Source of the DNA: SLSG01 sp041690235
GTDB taxonomy: Bacteria > Bacteroidota > Bacteroidia > Bacteroidales > UBA7960
Direction: 5' to 3'
DNA: 23,444 bases
Assembly (NCBI GenBank): GCA_041690235.1
Contig: JAWLHS010000013.1
Location: 1-23,444, forward strand
Below the pieces are notes generated by a model. It saw only the letters and a list, made by a program, of their open reading frames with translations. It was not told where the DNA came from and did not search any database. The translations under genes and the position numbers were made by a program. Positions 16,742-23,444 of the stretch are shown piece after piece; the first letter of the stretch is position 1; every line of letters starts with the position of its first letter.

Positions 16742-17737
16742 ATGAAAACACTTTTTGCAGTTATTTTGATTTGTCTGTTTGTACAGCCGGTTCCGGCCCG
16801 GACGGTCCTTACAGAACGCGTCCCGGTAAAAGAGGGACAAACCCTTAAAATGAACCTTCCCACGGGGGCCACAGTGAATATCAGCACCTGGCAGGAAGCA
16901 ACCGTAGAAGCCAATTTGCAGGTCCTTGAATGCACAGGCGGAGACTGTGAAATCAGCCTGAAAGGCACGGCAAGGGGTGCAGAGATCCATTCTGCCTTCC
17001 GCTCTGCCAGAAGGGCCCATATGACAAGCACCGACATCCGGATCGATGTCATGGTGCCGGAAAAATTCAATGTGGAGATCACTTCCTCGGGGGGTTCGGT
17101 AAGTGTCAGCGGATTGCAGGGAAGTTTGCAGGGCAGCACCGCCGGGGGCGGACTGAACTTGTCCGGTCTGGATGGCCAGGTTCGCTTCAGTACAGCGGGT
17201 GGTAGCGTAGAAGTTATGAACTGCACGCTGGAGGCCACCATCAGTAGTGCAGGCGGCTCGATCAAAATCAGTGATTCCTCCATTGATGGGGGCATCAATA
17301 CCGGCGGCGGCAGCGTCCTTGTCAGCAACACCACCCTCAACGGGGGGACCAATACCGGGGGCGGAAGCATTACTGCCGAAGACATAAGAGGACATTATTA
17401 TGCAGCCACCGGAGCAGGCAACGTCACTGTTTCCCTTTCGAAAGCAACGGCCATGGAGGAATTGGAGCTTCGCCTGGGAACGGGTGCTGGCAAGGTCAGC
17501 CTGATGCTGCCCAAGGGCATGGACCCGGAAATATCTGTGGAGCTTGCCTATACAAACAACAGGGAAGCATGTGATATCCTCAGTGACTTTGACCTGGATA
17601 TTGAAAAAACCACTGAATGGGACGATAGCAAAGGCACCCCCAGAAAATACGTTTACGGCAAATCCCTTTCAGGAAGTCCCATGCAAAGCATCCGTATCAA
17701 GAACACGAACGGCGATGTCGAGATTCGCAGGTATTAA
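16742..17737 (+). CDS. secreted DUF4097-family beta-solenoid protein
   Basis: This 331-residue exported protein belongs to the DUF4097 (putative adhesin, beta-strand repeat) type. The ATG at 16742 begins a clean signal peptide, MKTLFAVILICLFVQPVPA; the frame extends 21 codons upstream to 16679 but lacks family character there. Residues 20-112 form an N-terminal beta region with two cysteines (ECTGGDCE, 63-70). Residues 115-222 are six exact 18-residue repeats, each opening with a [ST]-x-GG-like turn (SSGGSV, TAGGGL, TAGGSV, SAGGSI, TGGGSV, TGGGSI). This points to a regular solenoid. The C-terminus is a short mixed region ending RIKNTNGDVEIRRY, typical of the family. No lipobox and no T9SS domain are visible, so it is probably periplasmic. 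The GNAT gene follows after only 6 bases and is likely cotranscribed. The molecular role of such proteins is not known. Confidence 0.85.
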   Translation: MKTLFAVILICLFVQPVPARTVLTERVPVKEGQTLKMNLPTGATVNISTWQEATVEANLQVLECTGGDCEISLKGTARGAEIHSAFRSARRAHMTSTDIRIDVMVPEKFNVEITSSGGSVSVSGLQGSLQGSTAGGGLNLSGLDGQVRFSTAGGSVEVMNCTLEATISSAGGSIKISDSSIDGGINTGGGSVLVSNTTLNGGTNTGGGSITAEDIRGHYYAATGAGNVTVSLSKATAMEELELRLGTGAGKVSLMLPKGMDPEISVELAYTNNREACDILSDFDLDIEKTTEWDDSKGTPRKYVYGKSLSGSPMQSIRIKNTNGDVEIRRY

Positions 17738-17743
17738 GCGGCA

Positions 17744-18322
17744 ATGATGGACATACGCCCATTGGACAAGAATTTATTGCAGGCCTGGCTCTCCTTTTTC
17801 GGGGAGCGGGCCTTTTCCGACAATCCCTGGTGGGGTTCATGCTACTGCACCCACTTCCACAGGGCGAAGGACGGATCGGGCAAACCGGTGGGGATGACCA
17901 ACCGCGCTTTTGCCCAGTGGCTGATTGAGTCCGGCAGAATGCGGGGTTACCTGGTTTTTTCTAAAGAAGGCATTGTTGTCGGATGGTGCAACGCCAACGA
18001 CAAGCAAGCATTCCAGGCCCTGGCCGGTGAAGCATCCGACGAAAAAAAAAGAATCAAATCCGTGGTTTGCTTTGTCATAGAAAAAGCATACAGGGGACAG
18101 GGTTTGGCAAGCGCTTTGTTGCATCGGGTCATTGATGACGCCAGGGCGGAGGGTTATCAAGAACTGGAGGCCTATCCGTCGGCCAGGGCCAAAACCGATG
18201 CAGGAAATTACCGGGGACCACTGCGCCTTTACCTGAACAACGGATTCACGCAGGAGAAGTCTGGCCGCACCATCGTGGTACGGATGAACCTGCAACAGCA
18301 TCACCAGGAAAATCTCGGGTAG
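17744..18322 (+). CDS. GNAT-family N-acetyltransferase
   Basis: This 192-residue cytoplasmic protein has a GNAT acetyltransferase fold. The acetyl-CoA pyrophosphate-binding loop is YRGQGLAS at 116-123, after the beta-4 strand KSVVCFVIEKA, and the C-terminal LRLYLNNGFTQ (160-170) is the usual motif B ending. The N-terminus (residues 15-55, WLSFFGERAFSDNPWWGSCY and two close cysteines) resembles a group of uncharacterised GNAT proteins with a conserved tryptophan/cysteine stretch. Acceptor substrate is unknown. Two ATGs stand in tandem (17744 and 17747), and either could be used. The gap to the upstream DUF4097 gene is 6 bases, implying one mRNA; there is no obvious functional link between the two. 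Confidence 0.88.
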   Translation: MMDIRPLDKNLLQAWLSFFGERAFSDNPWWGSCYCTHFHRAKDGSGKPVGMTNRAFAQWLIESGRMRGYLVFSKEGIVVGWCNANDKQAFQALAGEASDEKKRIKSVVCFVIEKAYRGQGLASALLHRVIDDARAEGYQELEAYPSARAKTDAGNYRGPLRLYLNNGFTQEKSGRTIVVRMNLQQHHQENLG

Positions 18323-18353
18323 CGCCCTCCGTTAGTTGCCTCCCAAACCCTTG

Positions 18354-18392
18354 GTGTTCTGTGGCTCGAATCTTCTTCCCGTCATAGAACAC
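18354..18392. repeat. imperfect inverted repeat over the methyltransferase remnant
   Basis: GTGTTCTGTG (18354-18363) and CATAGAACAC (18383-18392) pair with one G-T wobble around a 19-base loop. On the plus strand it lies 31 bases past the GNAT stop codon. No T-run follows, so it is not a classical terminator; it may partly be chance within former coding DNA. Confidence 0.35.
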
Positions 18393-18515
18393 TTAACCGT
18401 AATACGCTTTAATGGTTACTTCGGGACTGCCCGGTCCCTGTCTTTCAAGGGTTAAAAAATATTCACAGATTAAATTGGGGTCGAAAACCTGAATTGATTT
18501 GTTTTCGTTGCTCAT
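18369..18515 (-). pseudogene. internally deleted remnant of a class I SAM-dependent methyltransferase gene
   Basis: From the ATG at 18513-18515 the minus strand reads MSNENKSIQVFDPNLICEYF and continues LTLERQGPGSPEVTIKA (to residue 37). That is the N-terminus of a Bacteroidota class I SAM-dependent methyltransferase family as I remember it, in which roughly 200 further residues including the SAM-binding glycine loop should follow. Instead the frame goes to YYG, a TAA stop (18393-18395), then VFYDGKKI (to 18369). YYG-x-VFY-x-GKKI resembles the C-terminal end of the same family, with the stop standing where a tyrosine codon (TAC or TAT) would be expected. The gene thus seems to have lost its middle in an in-frame deletion near 18404 and then gained a stop. 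No SAM-binding motif remains, so it cannot be a working methyltransferase. The exact right end on this strand is uncertain. The N-terminal match is firmer than the C-terminal one. Confidence 0.7.
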
Positions 18516-18530
18516 GATGTATATATTTAT

Positions 18531-18575
18531 GGAGTGAAGCAAAAACAGCACGCCTCGGGTTGTTTACTTCACCCC
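18531..18575. repeat. imperfect inverted repeat in the leader of the methyltransferase remnant
   Basis: GGAGTGAAGCAAAAACA (18531-18547) can pair with TTGTTTACTTCACCCC (18560-18575): GTGAAG/CTTCAC is perfect, and the A-rich and T-rich inner parts pair with small bulges around a loop of about 12 bases. It lies 16 bases upstream of the remnant's ATG and downstream of a -7 box on that strand, so it may be a leader hairpin or operator left from the lost gene. Confidence 0.4.
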
Positions 18576-18615
18576 GTCCGCAATAGACATAAACATGGCA
18601 TTGATTGGATTCGGG

Positions 18616-18623
18616 CAAATGTA
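18616..18623 (-). promoter_or_regulatory. -7 promoter box facing the methyltransferase remnant
   Basis: On the minus strand TACATTTG matches TAnnTTTG exactly, about 100 bases upstream of the remnant's ATG. A divergent one-mismatch box, TTATTTTG (18633-18640, +), could serve the GH16 gene. Both are motif-only predictions. Confidence 0.4.
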
Positions 18624-18711
18624 AGTCCTTTTTTATTTTGACCGCTTTGTGGTGAATAAAATTCAGGCAATGCACGAAGAAAAGATTTCCAAATACAAAG
18701 AAACAAACTGT

Positions 18712-19800
18712 ATGCAAATAAAAATGATTTCCATCCTGATTCTGCTGTCCTTACTTGCGGGAGAATCCCGGGGCGCAGTTACCGACCCGATTTACGATAC
18801 ATTGGTCTGGTCTGACGAATTTGAGGAAGAAGGGGCCCTGGATGATTCAAAATGGTTTCATCAAACCCGCCTGCCCAATGGCAACAGTTGGTATAACGGA
18901 GAAATTCAGCATTATACCGACAGAATTGAAAACACCTATGTCGAAAACGGGCGGATGGTTCTGCTTGCCAAAAAAGAAAGCTACACAGATCAGGGCGTGA
19001 CCAAGCAATACACCTCGGCCCGGCTCAACTCAAAGTTTGCCTTTACCTATGGCCGCGTTGAAGTGAAGGCAAAACTTCCGGCGGGTGTCGGAACCTGGCC
19101 CGCCATCTGGATGCTGGGAAGAAACATCAGAGAAGTCGGGGCCTATTGGTTCACACAGGGTTATGGAACCACCAACTGGCCTGCTTGTGGTGAAATTGAC
19201 ATCATGGAGCATTGGGGAAGCAACCAAAATTTCGTGTCAAGCGCCATACACACCCCATCAAGTTTTGGCGGAACGGTCAATCACGGGGGCCAGACCATTC
19301 CCACGGCTTCCACGGCCTATCATGTGTATGCGCTGGACTGGTATCCCGACAGAATGGTTTTCAGCGTGGATGGGGTTGAACACTACACCTACCAGCCCCC
19401 GGTGCGCGATGACAGCACCTGGCCCTTTGATAAAGAACAATATTTGCTGCTCAATGTAGCCATACTGCCAAGCATCGATCCGGCCTTTACAGAAAGCGCT
19501 ATGGAAATAGACTATGTAAGGGTATATCAGGAAAGCACGGTGGGAACAGGACGGGTTGACCGGGATATCAACGTGATTCTCTCTCCCAATCCGGCCAATT
19601 CAGTCACATCCATTATCAGTCCGCCCGGGGCAATGGGCAGTACCGTTTACGTGGTGAACCTGCTTGGAGAGGTGATAATAACCGCAACGATACAAGCCGA
19701 AATAACCCCGATCGATATGTCGGATTGGATGCCGGGTGTCTACATGATAAAGCTGGAGGGGAAAAACATCCGCCAAACCCACAAAATGATCAAACAATAA
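18712..19800 (+). CDS. secreted GH16 endo-glucanase (laminarinase-like) with T9SS sorting domain
   Basis: This 362-residue exported hydrolase belongs to glycoside hydrolase family 16 and probably cuts beta-1,3- or mixed-linked glucans outside the cell. The ATG at 18712 gives a signal peptide (MQIKMISILILLSLLAGESR). The frame is open back to GTG 18649, but that adds a polar stretch that would bury the signal. The jelly-roll domain covers about 28-273: LVWSDEFEEEGALDDSKW opens it, TWPAIWMLG (128-136) lines the cleft, and the catalytic motif is E161-I-D-I-M-E166, with nucleophile E161, D163 and acid/base E166. The form with the extra methionine (ExDxxE, beta-bulge) is typical of laminarinases. 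Residues about 285-362, starting ILSPNPANSV, are a T9SS type A sorting domain. No SusC/SusD genes are adjacent. The family call is firm; the exact substrate is inferred. Confidence 0.93.
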   Translation: MQIKMISILILLSLLAGESRGAVTDPIYDTLVWSDEFEEEGALDDSKWFHQTRLPNGNSWYNGEIQHYTDRIENTYVENGRMVLLAKKESYTDQGVTKQYTSARLNSKFAFTYGRVEVKAKLPAGVGTWPAIWMLGRNIREVGAYWFTQGYGTTNWPACGEIDIMEHWGSNQNFVSSAIHTPSSFGGTVNHGGQTIPTASTAYHVYALDWYPDRMVFSVDGVEHYTYQPPVRDDSTWPFDKEQYLLLNVAILPSIDPAFTESAMEIDYVRVYQESTVGTGRVDRDINVILSPNPANSVTSIISPPGAMGSTVYVVNLLGEVIITATIQAEITPIDMSDWMPGVYMIKLEGKNIRQTHKMIKQ

Positions 19801-19889
19801 ATGACAAGCGGCCGGAATCCTTGAAATACCGCACAAGTACATTGGCCCGACAATACAAAGCAGGCAACAAACATTCAAACCCACAAGGC

Positions 19890-20372
19890 ATGACAACCAG
19901 AAAAACGGAGATCAAATGGGCCATTATTTTCTTTTTCACCACCCTGGTATGGATGTGGCTGGAGAAAATCGCCGGACTGCACAGCGTGCATTATGACAAA
20001 CATTACATCGTCACCAATTTGTTTGCCGTGCCGGCCATTTTAATTTACGTGCTGGCACTGCTCGATAAAAGAAAAAATGCCTATGGGGGGGTGATGACCT
20101 ATAAGCAGGGGGTGGTCACCGGACTCACCATCACACTGATTGTTACCTTATTGAGCCCCTTATCCCAATACATCGTATCGGCCGTCATCACCCCCGGCTA
20201 TTTCTCCGTGGCCATCGACTACGCCATTTCAGAGGGCAAAATGACACTTGAAGAAGCCCAGGCAAGCTTCAACATGAGAAACTATATTACCCAGACCCTG
20301 ATCTTCACTCCTGTCATGGGCATCGTGACCACCCTGATCGTTGCCATTTTTACACGCCGGAAGGCTGTTTAA
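19890..20372 (+). CDS. DUF4199 family membrane protein
   Basis: This 160-residue protein has four predicted membrane helices (about 10-28, 40-58, 75-100 and 134-154) with a soluble acidic loop, AISEGKMTLEEAQASF, between helices 3 and 4. That loop and the helix arrangement match DUF4199, a Bacteroidota inner-membrane family of unknown function often found near glycosyltransferase or cell-envelope genes. ATG 19890 is chosen because it directly precedes TTRKTEIKW, the typical family start; an open frame back to 19725 overlaps the GH16 gene. It lies 89 bases after GH16 on the same strand. No functional tie to GH16 is evident. I cannot propose a function. Confidence 0.82.
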   Translation: MTTRKTEIKWAIIFFFTTLVWMWLEKIAGLHSVHYDKHYIVTNLFAVPAILIYVLALLDKRKNAYGGVMTYKQGVVTGLTITLIVTLLSPLSQYIVSAVITPGYFSVAIDYAISEGKMTLEEAQASFNMRNYITQTLIFTPVMGIVTTLIVAIFTRRKAV

Positions 20373-20631
20373 CCAATCCCTTTCAACCCGCCCATGGATG
20401 AAATGATCCATCTGGGCAGAACCTGATCCTGTTTCTTGCACCGAACACCCCACCCATACAAATCATTTTTCTTGCATTGAAAGCAATTTTTTAATACATT
20501 GAACCCGGATTAATTGGGTTCTGACTCATTTTCTTCCAAATCCATTTTTCAGTCAACAACCGCCGCCTCCAAAATTCTTCCGATCCAAAGGAGCAGTTAC
20601 ACAATATTTACTCACCAAAACCTATAATGGG
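20373..20631. other. intergenic region before the esterase-like gene
   Basis: These 259 bases contain no gene that I can support. Besides the hairpin at 20390-20417 there is a weak terminator-like TTGC/GCAA stem followed by TTTTTT (20472-20492) and a perfect GAACCC/GGGTTC inverted repeat (20501-20521) with a 9-base AT-rich loop. The promoter for the next gene is probably in the last 120 bases, but no exact TAnnTTTG is present. Confidence 0.45.
20390..20417 (+). terminator. hairpin downstream of the DUF4199 gene
   Basis: GCCCATGGAT (20390-20399) pairs with ATCCATCTGGGC (20406-20417) with a 2-base bulge and a GAAATG loop, 18 bases past the stop codon. A T-run does not follow directly, so it may be only an RNA-stabilising hairpin rather than an intrinsic terminator. 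Confidence 0.4.
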
Positions 20632-23444
20632 ATGAAAAAACGGATCCTTCTATTCTCGTTCTGGCTGTCTATTGCATCAATAGCAGGTGCTACCGTGTTT
20701 AACGTTACCGTTCCGGAAGGAACCCAAAAATGTTACGTCGTGGGCGCCTTTAACGGCTGGAATCCATCCAATGCCCTGGAAATGGAGCAAGCCGGCCCGA
20801 ACCGGTTCACACTGGATGCCCCGGAGGTGGTTTCCGTGGCCAGCGGGTTTAAGTACATCTGCGGGCCGGCATGGACCTATGTGGAAAAGGCGGCAGACGG
20901 TTCGGAAATACCCAACAGAACCGAGGCAACAGAAAATGACGTGGTTGAAAGATGGGCGGCCTTATACCTCCCTGACCTTGAGGCGGGTTCGGTAACCATC
21001 AACGCCACCGTCCCGGAGAACACCCCCGACAACAGCGTTTACATTTACGGAAGTTTTCAGGAATGGATCGTATCCAATGCACTGAAAATGGAGAAAGTAT
21101 CCGACACCGAGTATACCATCACCATCACCGACATCACCCAGTTTAACTATAAGCTGTTGTGTGGCAGATCCACACAATATGTTGAGGTAAGTGCTTCCGG
21201 GACTGACATTCCTGACCGGAATGCCGCTTCCAACGAACCCGAAGTCAACATCGTCGTACAGGCCTGGTTGAATGTTCCCAAGGAACTGGTGGGGGTCACC
21301 TATATAGAGGACGCGGTTGACTTTTCCCCATTATCTGACAAGCGTGGCATATGGGTTTACCTGCCACCCGATTATGAAACGAACCCCTCTAAACATTATC
21401 CGGTTTTGTACATGCACGACGGCCAATATGTGTTTTCGGATGAGCAGGGCGAAGGCACATGGGATGTCTCAGAAACGCTAAATACTTTGTATGCCGAAGG
21501 CAGGGAAGTCGGCATTGTGGTGGCCGTCGACAGGACCCCTGCCTACATCAATGAATATTCCCCGTTTGAAAATGAGGTCTATAGCCAGACTGGGAACGGG
21601 GATCTTTATCTCCAGGCCCTGGTTGAGCATGTAATTCCATATATCAATACAAACTTCCGGACTTTGACAGGGCCTGCCAATACAGCCATTGCAGGCAGTG
21701 ACATGGGCGGGCTGATCAGCTTTTACGGCGCATTGAAACACCAGGATTATTTCGGGAGAGCAGGTATCTTCTCACCCTACTTCTGGTTCAATAAATCAGA
21801 ACTCCTCAATTTCATGGAGACCTGGGAGAAAGCAGAAAGCGAAAAGATGCATTTTGTTGTCGGATCCCTGGAGGGCCACACCATTACCAATGACGCCGAA
21901 ATGTTCTTTCACTTGACGGAGGCAAAAGGCTTTGACGAAGAATCCATCAAATTCCAGGTGGCCCCCGGGGGCACCCACAACAATGCTTCCTGGGCTTCCC
22001 AGTTTCGCAGTGTGTATGCATTCCTGCACGATATCCCGGATGAAACGGAACCGGATCCGGATATCCTCTACCAGTTCATGAGCCATTCCGGCAGCGGGGT
22101 GGAATGCACGGGCGATGAACCTTTCACACTGGAGGAGTATTACCCCAACGGACTGGAATCCGGCAAAGTGGAACGCATGGGATACATGAAGGTCGTCCCC
22201 ATCGAGTTCCAAAGCACCTGGTACTGGAACGTGAACCGCGGACCCGACTGCACGGGAGAAAACCTCTATGAAACGAACAAATCGGTCGGATTCAGCGGCT
22301 CCAAGCAATATGAATCCTGGCTCCGCTTTATCATTCAGGAAGATGAGAGCGTGCTGAATTCATCGGCCTCCTCTGCCTTTTTCCGTGTGAAGAAGGCAGA
22401 CGGCACCCTGGTGCTGATGACACGGACCATGGAAGATGGCAGCCCGGGAACGGACGACACCTTTACCGTATCCGCCGAAGTGGAATTCTCCGGCGGTGAA
22501 ACCGATTTTGAGATCCGCTTTGGAAGTGTCAACAGCGGATCCGTGCAGGGATCGCTGGTCGGATCGAGCGACACCTATCCCCTGAGTGTCCCTGCGGGAG
22601 TTACCCGGGCACAGATCATTTACAACTTCCGCACCAACAAGGTAAACATCATCGCCCTGGAAGGCGAAGAGCCTGCACAGCAATACCAGTTCATGAGCCA
22701 TTCCGGCAGCGGGGTGGAATGCACGGGCGATGAACCCTTTACACTGGAGGAGTATTACCCCAACGGACTGGAATCCAGCAAAGTGGAACGCATGGGATAC
22801 ATGAAGGTCGTCCCCATCGAGTTCCAAAGCACCTGGTACTGGAACGTGAACCGCGGACCCGACTGCACGGGAGAAAACCTCTATGAAACGAACAAATCGG
22901 TCGGATTCAGCGGCTCCAAGCAATATGAATCCTGGCTCCGCTTTATCATTCAGGAAGATGAGAGCGTGCTGAACACCTCTGCTTCATCGGCCTTTTTCAG
23001 GGTAAAAACATCAGATGGATTGCTGACCGTGATGACCCCGATGAACGAAGAAGGGACAGAGGGGAAAAACGGTGATTATATCCTTTCTGCTGATGTGGAC
23101 TTTCCAACGGAGAACAAAAACTTTGAGATCCGTTTTGGAAGTGTAAATTCCGGTTCCATTATGGGTTCAGTGGTCGGCCCGAGCGACACCTACCCACTGA
23201 GTGTTCCGTCAAACTGGACAAAAGCCACCATTACCTACAATTTCAGGACCAACCTGGTGGAAATGGAAGAACACACCGAAGCGGACATTTTTCCGGTCCT
23301 TTCCCATATGGGTGCGGTGCCTTCAATAACCAATGCCGGAACGCCCGTTTCCATCACGGCATCGGTGACCAACCGGGAAGGTTATGACCTGTACCTTGAA
23401 ATGTCGCATAACAATGAACCCTTTGTTGACCAAGCCTATACACT
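20632..23444 (+). CDS. secreted multi-domain esterase-fold protein with starch-binding-like modules, 3' end cut by window
   Basis: The frame is open from ATG 20632 to the window end (937 residues so far). A signal peptide (MKKRILLFSFWLSIASIAGA) leads into two beta modules (about 21-115 and 117-212) with YVVGAFNGWNPSNALEME and VYIYGSFQEWIVSNALKME, resembling CBM20/CBM48-like starch-binding folds. Residues about 218-466 form an esterase-D/feruloyl-esterase-like alpha/beta hydrolase domain: VYLPPDYETN, VLYMHDGQYVF, AVDRTPAYINEYSP, the nucleophile elbow AGSDMGG and PGGTHNNASW with the expected histidine H449. The nucleophile position (357) is aspartate instead of serine, so ordinary esterase chemistry is doubtful. 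Two copies of an unfamiliar 205-residue beta-rich module follow (480-684 and 685-889). The rest is not recognised and continues past the edge. It is likely a surface carbohydrate-active or binding protein. The final domain (perhaps a hydrolase or T9SS tail) lies outside the window. Confidence 0.85.
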   Translation, partial: MKKRILLFSFWLSIASIAGATVFNVTVPEGTQKCYVVGAFNGWNPSNALEMEQAGPNRFTLDAPEVVSVASGFKYICGPAWTYVEKAADGSEIPNRTEATENDVVERWAALYLPDLEAGSVTINATVPENTPDNSVYIYGSFQEWIVSNALKMEKVSDTEYTITITDITQFNYKLLCGRSTQYVEVSASGTDIPDRNAASNEPEVNIVVQAWLNVPKELVGVTYIEDAVDFSPLSDKRGIWVYLPPDYETNPSKHYPVLYMHDGQYVFSDEQGEGTWDVSETLNTLYAEGREVGIVVAVDRTPAYINEYSPFENEVYSQTGNGDLYLQALVEHVIPYINTNFRTLTGPANTAIAGSDMGGLISFYGALKHQDYFGRAGIFSPYFWFNKSELLNFMETWEKAESEKMHFVVGSLEGHTITNDAEMFFHLTEAKGFDEESIKFQVAPGGTHNNASWASQFRSVYAFLHDIPDETEPDPDILYQFMSHSGSGVECTGDEPFTLEEYYPNGLESGKVERMGYMKVVPIEFQSTWYWNVNRGPDCTGENLYETNKSVGFSGSKQYESWLRFIIQEDESVLNSSASSAFFRVKKADGTLVLMTRTMEDGSPGTDDTFTVSAEVEFSGGETDFEIRFGSVNSGSVQGSLVGSSDTYPLSVPAGVTRAQIIYNFRTNKVNIIALEGEEPAQQYQFMSHSGSGVECTGDEPFTLEEYYPNGLESSKVERMGYMKVVPIEFQSTWYWNVNRGPDCTGENLYETNKSVGFSGSKQYESWLRFIIQEDESVLNTSASSAFFRVKTSDGLLTVMTPMNEEGTEGKNGDYILSADVDFPTENKNFEIRFGSVNSGSIMGSVVGPSDTYPLSVPSNWTKATITYNFRTNLVEMEEHTEADIFPVLSHMGAVPSITNAGTPVSITASVTNREGYDLYLEMSHNNEPFVDQAYT
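22069..22358 (+). repeat. 290-bp near-identical direct repeat, copy 1
   Basis: This copy encodes the first half of module 1 (from residue 480). It matches copy 2, 615 bases downstream, with only three differences that I can find: CCT TTC against CCC TTT, and GGC against AGC. Flanking parts of the two modules are clearly diverged. Confidence 0.92.
22684..22973 (+). repeat. 290-bp near-identical direct repeat, copy 2
   Basis: This copy encodes the first half of module 2 (from residue 685), in the same reading frame, 205 codons after copy 1. Identity ends abruptly after GTGCTGAA; the next bases differ (TTCATCGGCC in copy 1, CACCTCTGCT in copy 2). Confidence 0.92.

Noticed and set aside
18323..18400. 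Possible integron attC site near the methyltransferase remnant (ACTTAAC, GTTAGTT and an inverted repeat)
   Set aside because: Only one core-like heptamer (ACTTAAC) fits RYYYAAC; a partner GTTRRRY in the right order is missing and no integrase or cassette array is present.
18463..18717. 84-residue minus-strand open frame across the GH16 start
   Set aside because: It is in another frame from the methyltransferase remnant, has no family signature, and covers promoters and the GH16 signal peptide.
21796..22923. Two antisense open frames with the same N-terminal sequence (ending at 22308 and 22923)
   Set aside because: They look like paralogues but only mirror the 290-bp repeat in the plus-strand gene; they have no independent support.
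1..23444. CRISPR arrays, tRNA or rRNA genes, insertion sequences, prophage genes
   Set aside because: Read through both strands without finding regularly spaced repeats, cloverleaf signatures, transposase or integrase motifs.

Overview
The window reads as a chromosomal segment of a Bacteroidota bacterium, most likely an anaerobic or microaerophilic Bacteroidales/Marinilabiliales-type fermenter. Five signs point there. Promoter boxes of the Bacteroidota form TAnnTTTG precede several genes. Secreted proteins end in type IX secretion (T9SS) type A sorting domains (YPNPT and SPNPA motifs). TamB lies divergent from tsaD. RibBA is fused. Families common in this phylum (DUF4199, DUF4097, GH16, multi-domain esterase-like proteins) are present. 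No rRNA, tRNA, CRISPR array, transposase or phage gene was seen.

Layout. 1-2307 (+): two GT4 glycosyltransferases, the first cut by the window edge, probably the end of a surface-polysaccharide cluster. 2338-3540 (+): ribBA (riboflavin). 3537-8027 (-): a very large TamB-like envelope protein whose end overlaps ribBA. 8076-9092 (+): tsaD, divergent from tamB. 9087-10022 (-): an unrecognised lipoprotein. 10181-16431 (-): a hydrogenase-linked run transcribed in the order hydF, a secreted metallopeptidase-like T9SS protein, hydE, flavodiiron protein. 16742-18322 (+): a DUF4097 beta-solenoid protein and a GNAT acetyltransferase. 18323-18711: a gene-poor stretch holding the internally deleted remnant of a methyltransferase gene on the minus strand. 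18712-20372 (+): a secreted GH16 glucanase and a DUF4199 membrane protein. 20632-end (+): a large secreted carbohydrate-active-like protein, cut by the right edge.

How the genes fit together. HydE and HydF mature the H-cluster of [FeFe]-hydrogenase; HydG and the hydrogenase itself are not in the window. The flavodiiron protein at the end of the same run would remove O2 or NO, which fits protection of an oxygen-sensitive hydrogenase. The surprise is a secreted protein inserted between hydF and hydE, with its start codon overlapping the hydF stop. The right part is polysaccharide-oriented (GH16 and an esterase-fold protein with starch-binding-like modules) but has no SusC/SusD pair.

Most notable observations: an apparent ATT start codon for tamB placed behind a perfect Shine-Dalgarno; an esterase-fold domain whose nucleophile-elbow serine is replaced by aspartate; a 290-bp near-identical internal repeat in the same gene, suggesting recent gene conversion; a methyltransferase pseudogene in which the N-terminus seems joined directly to the C-terminus; and an exact 18-residue six-rung solenoid in the DUF4097 protein.
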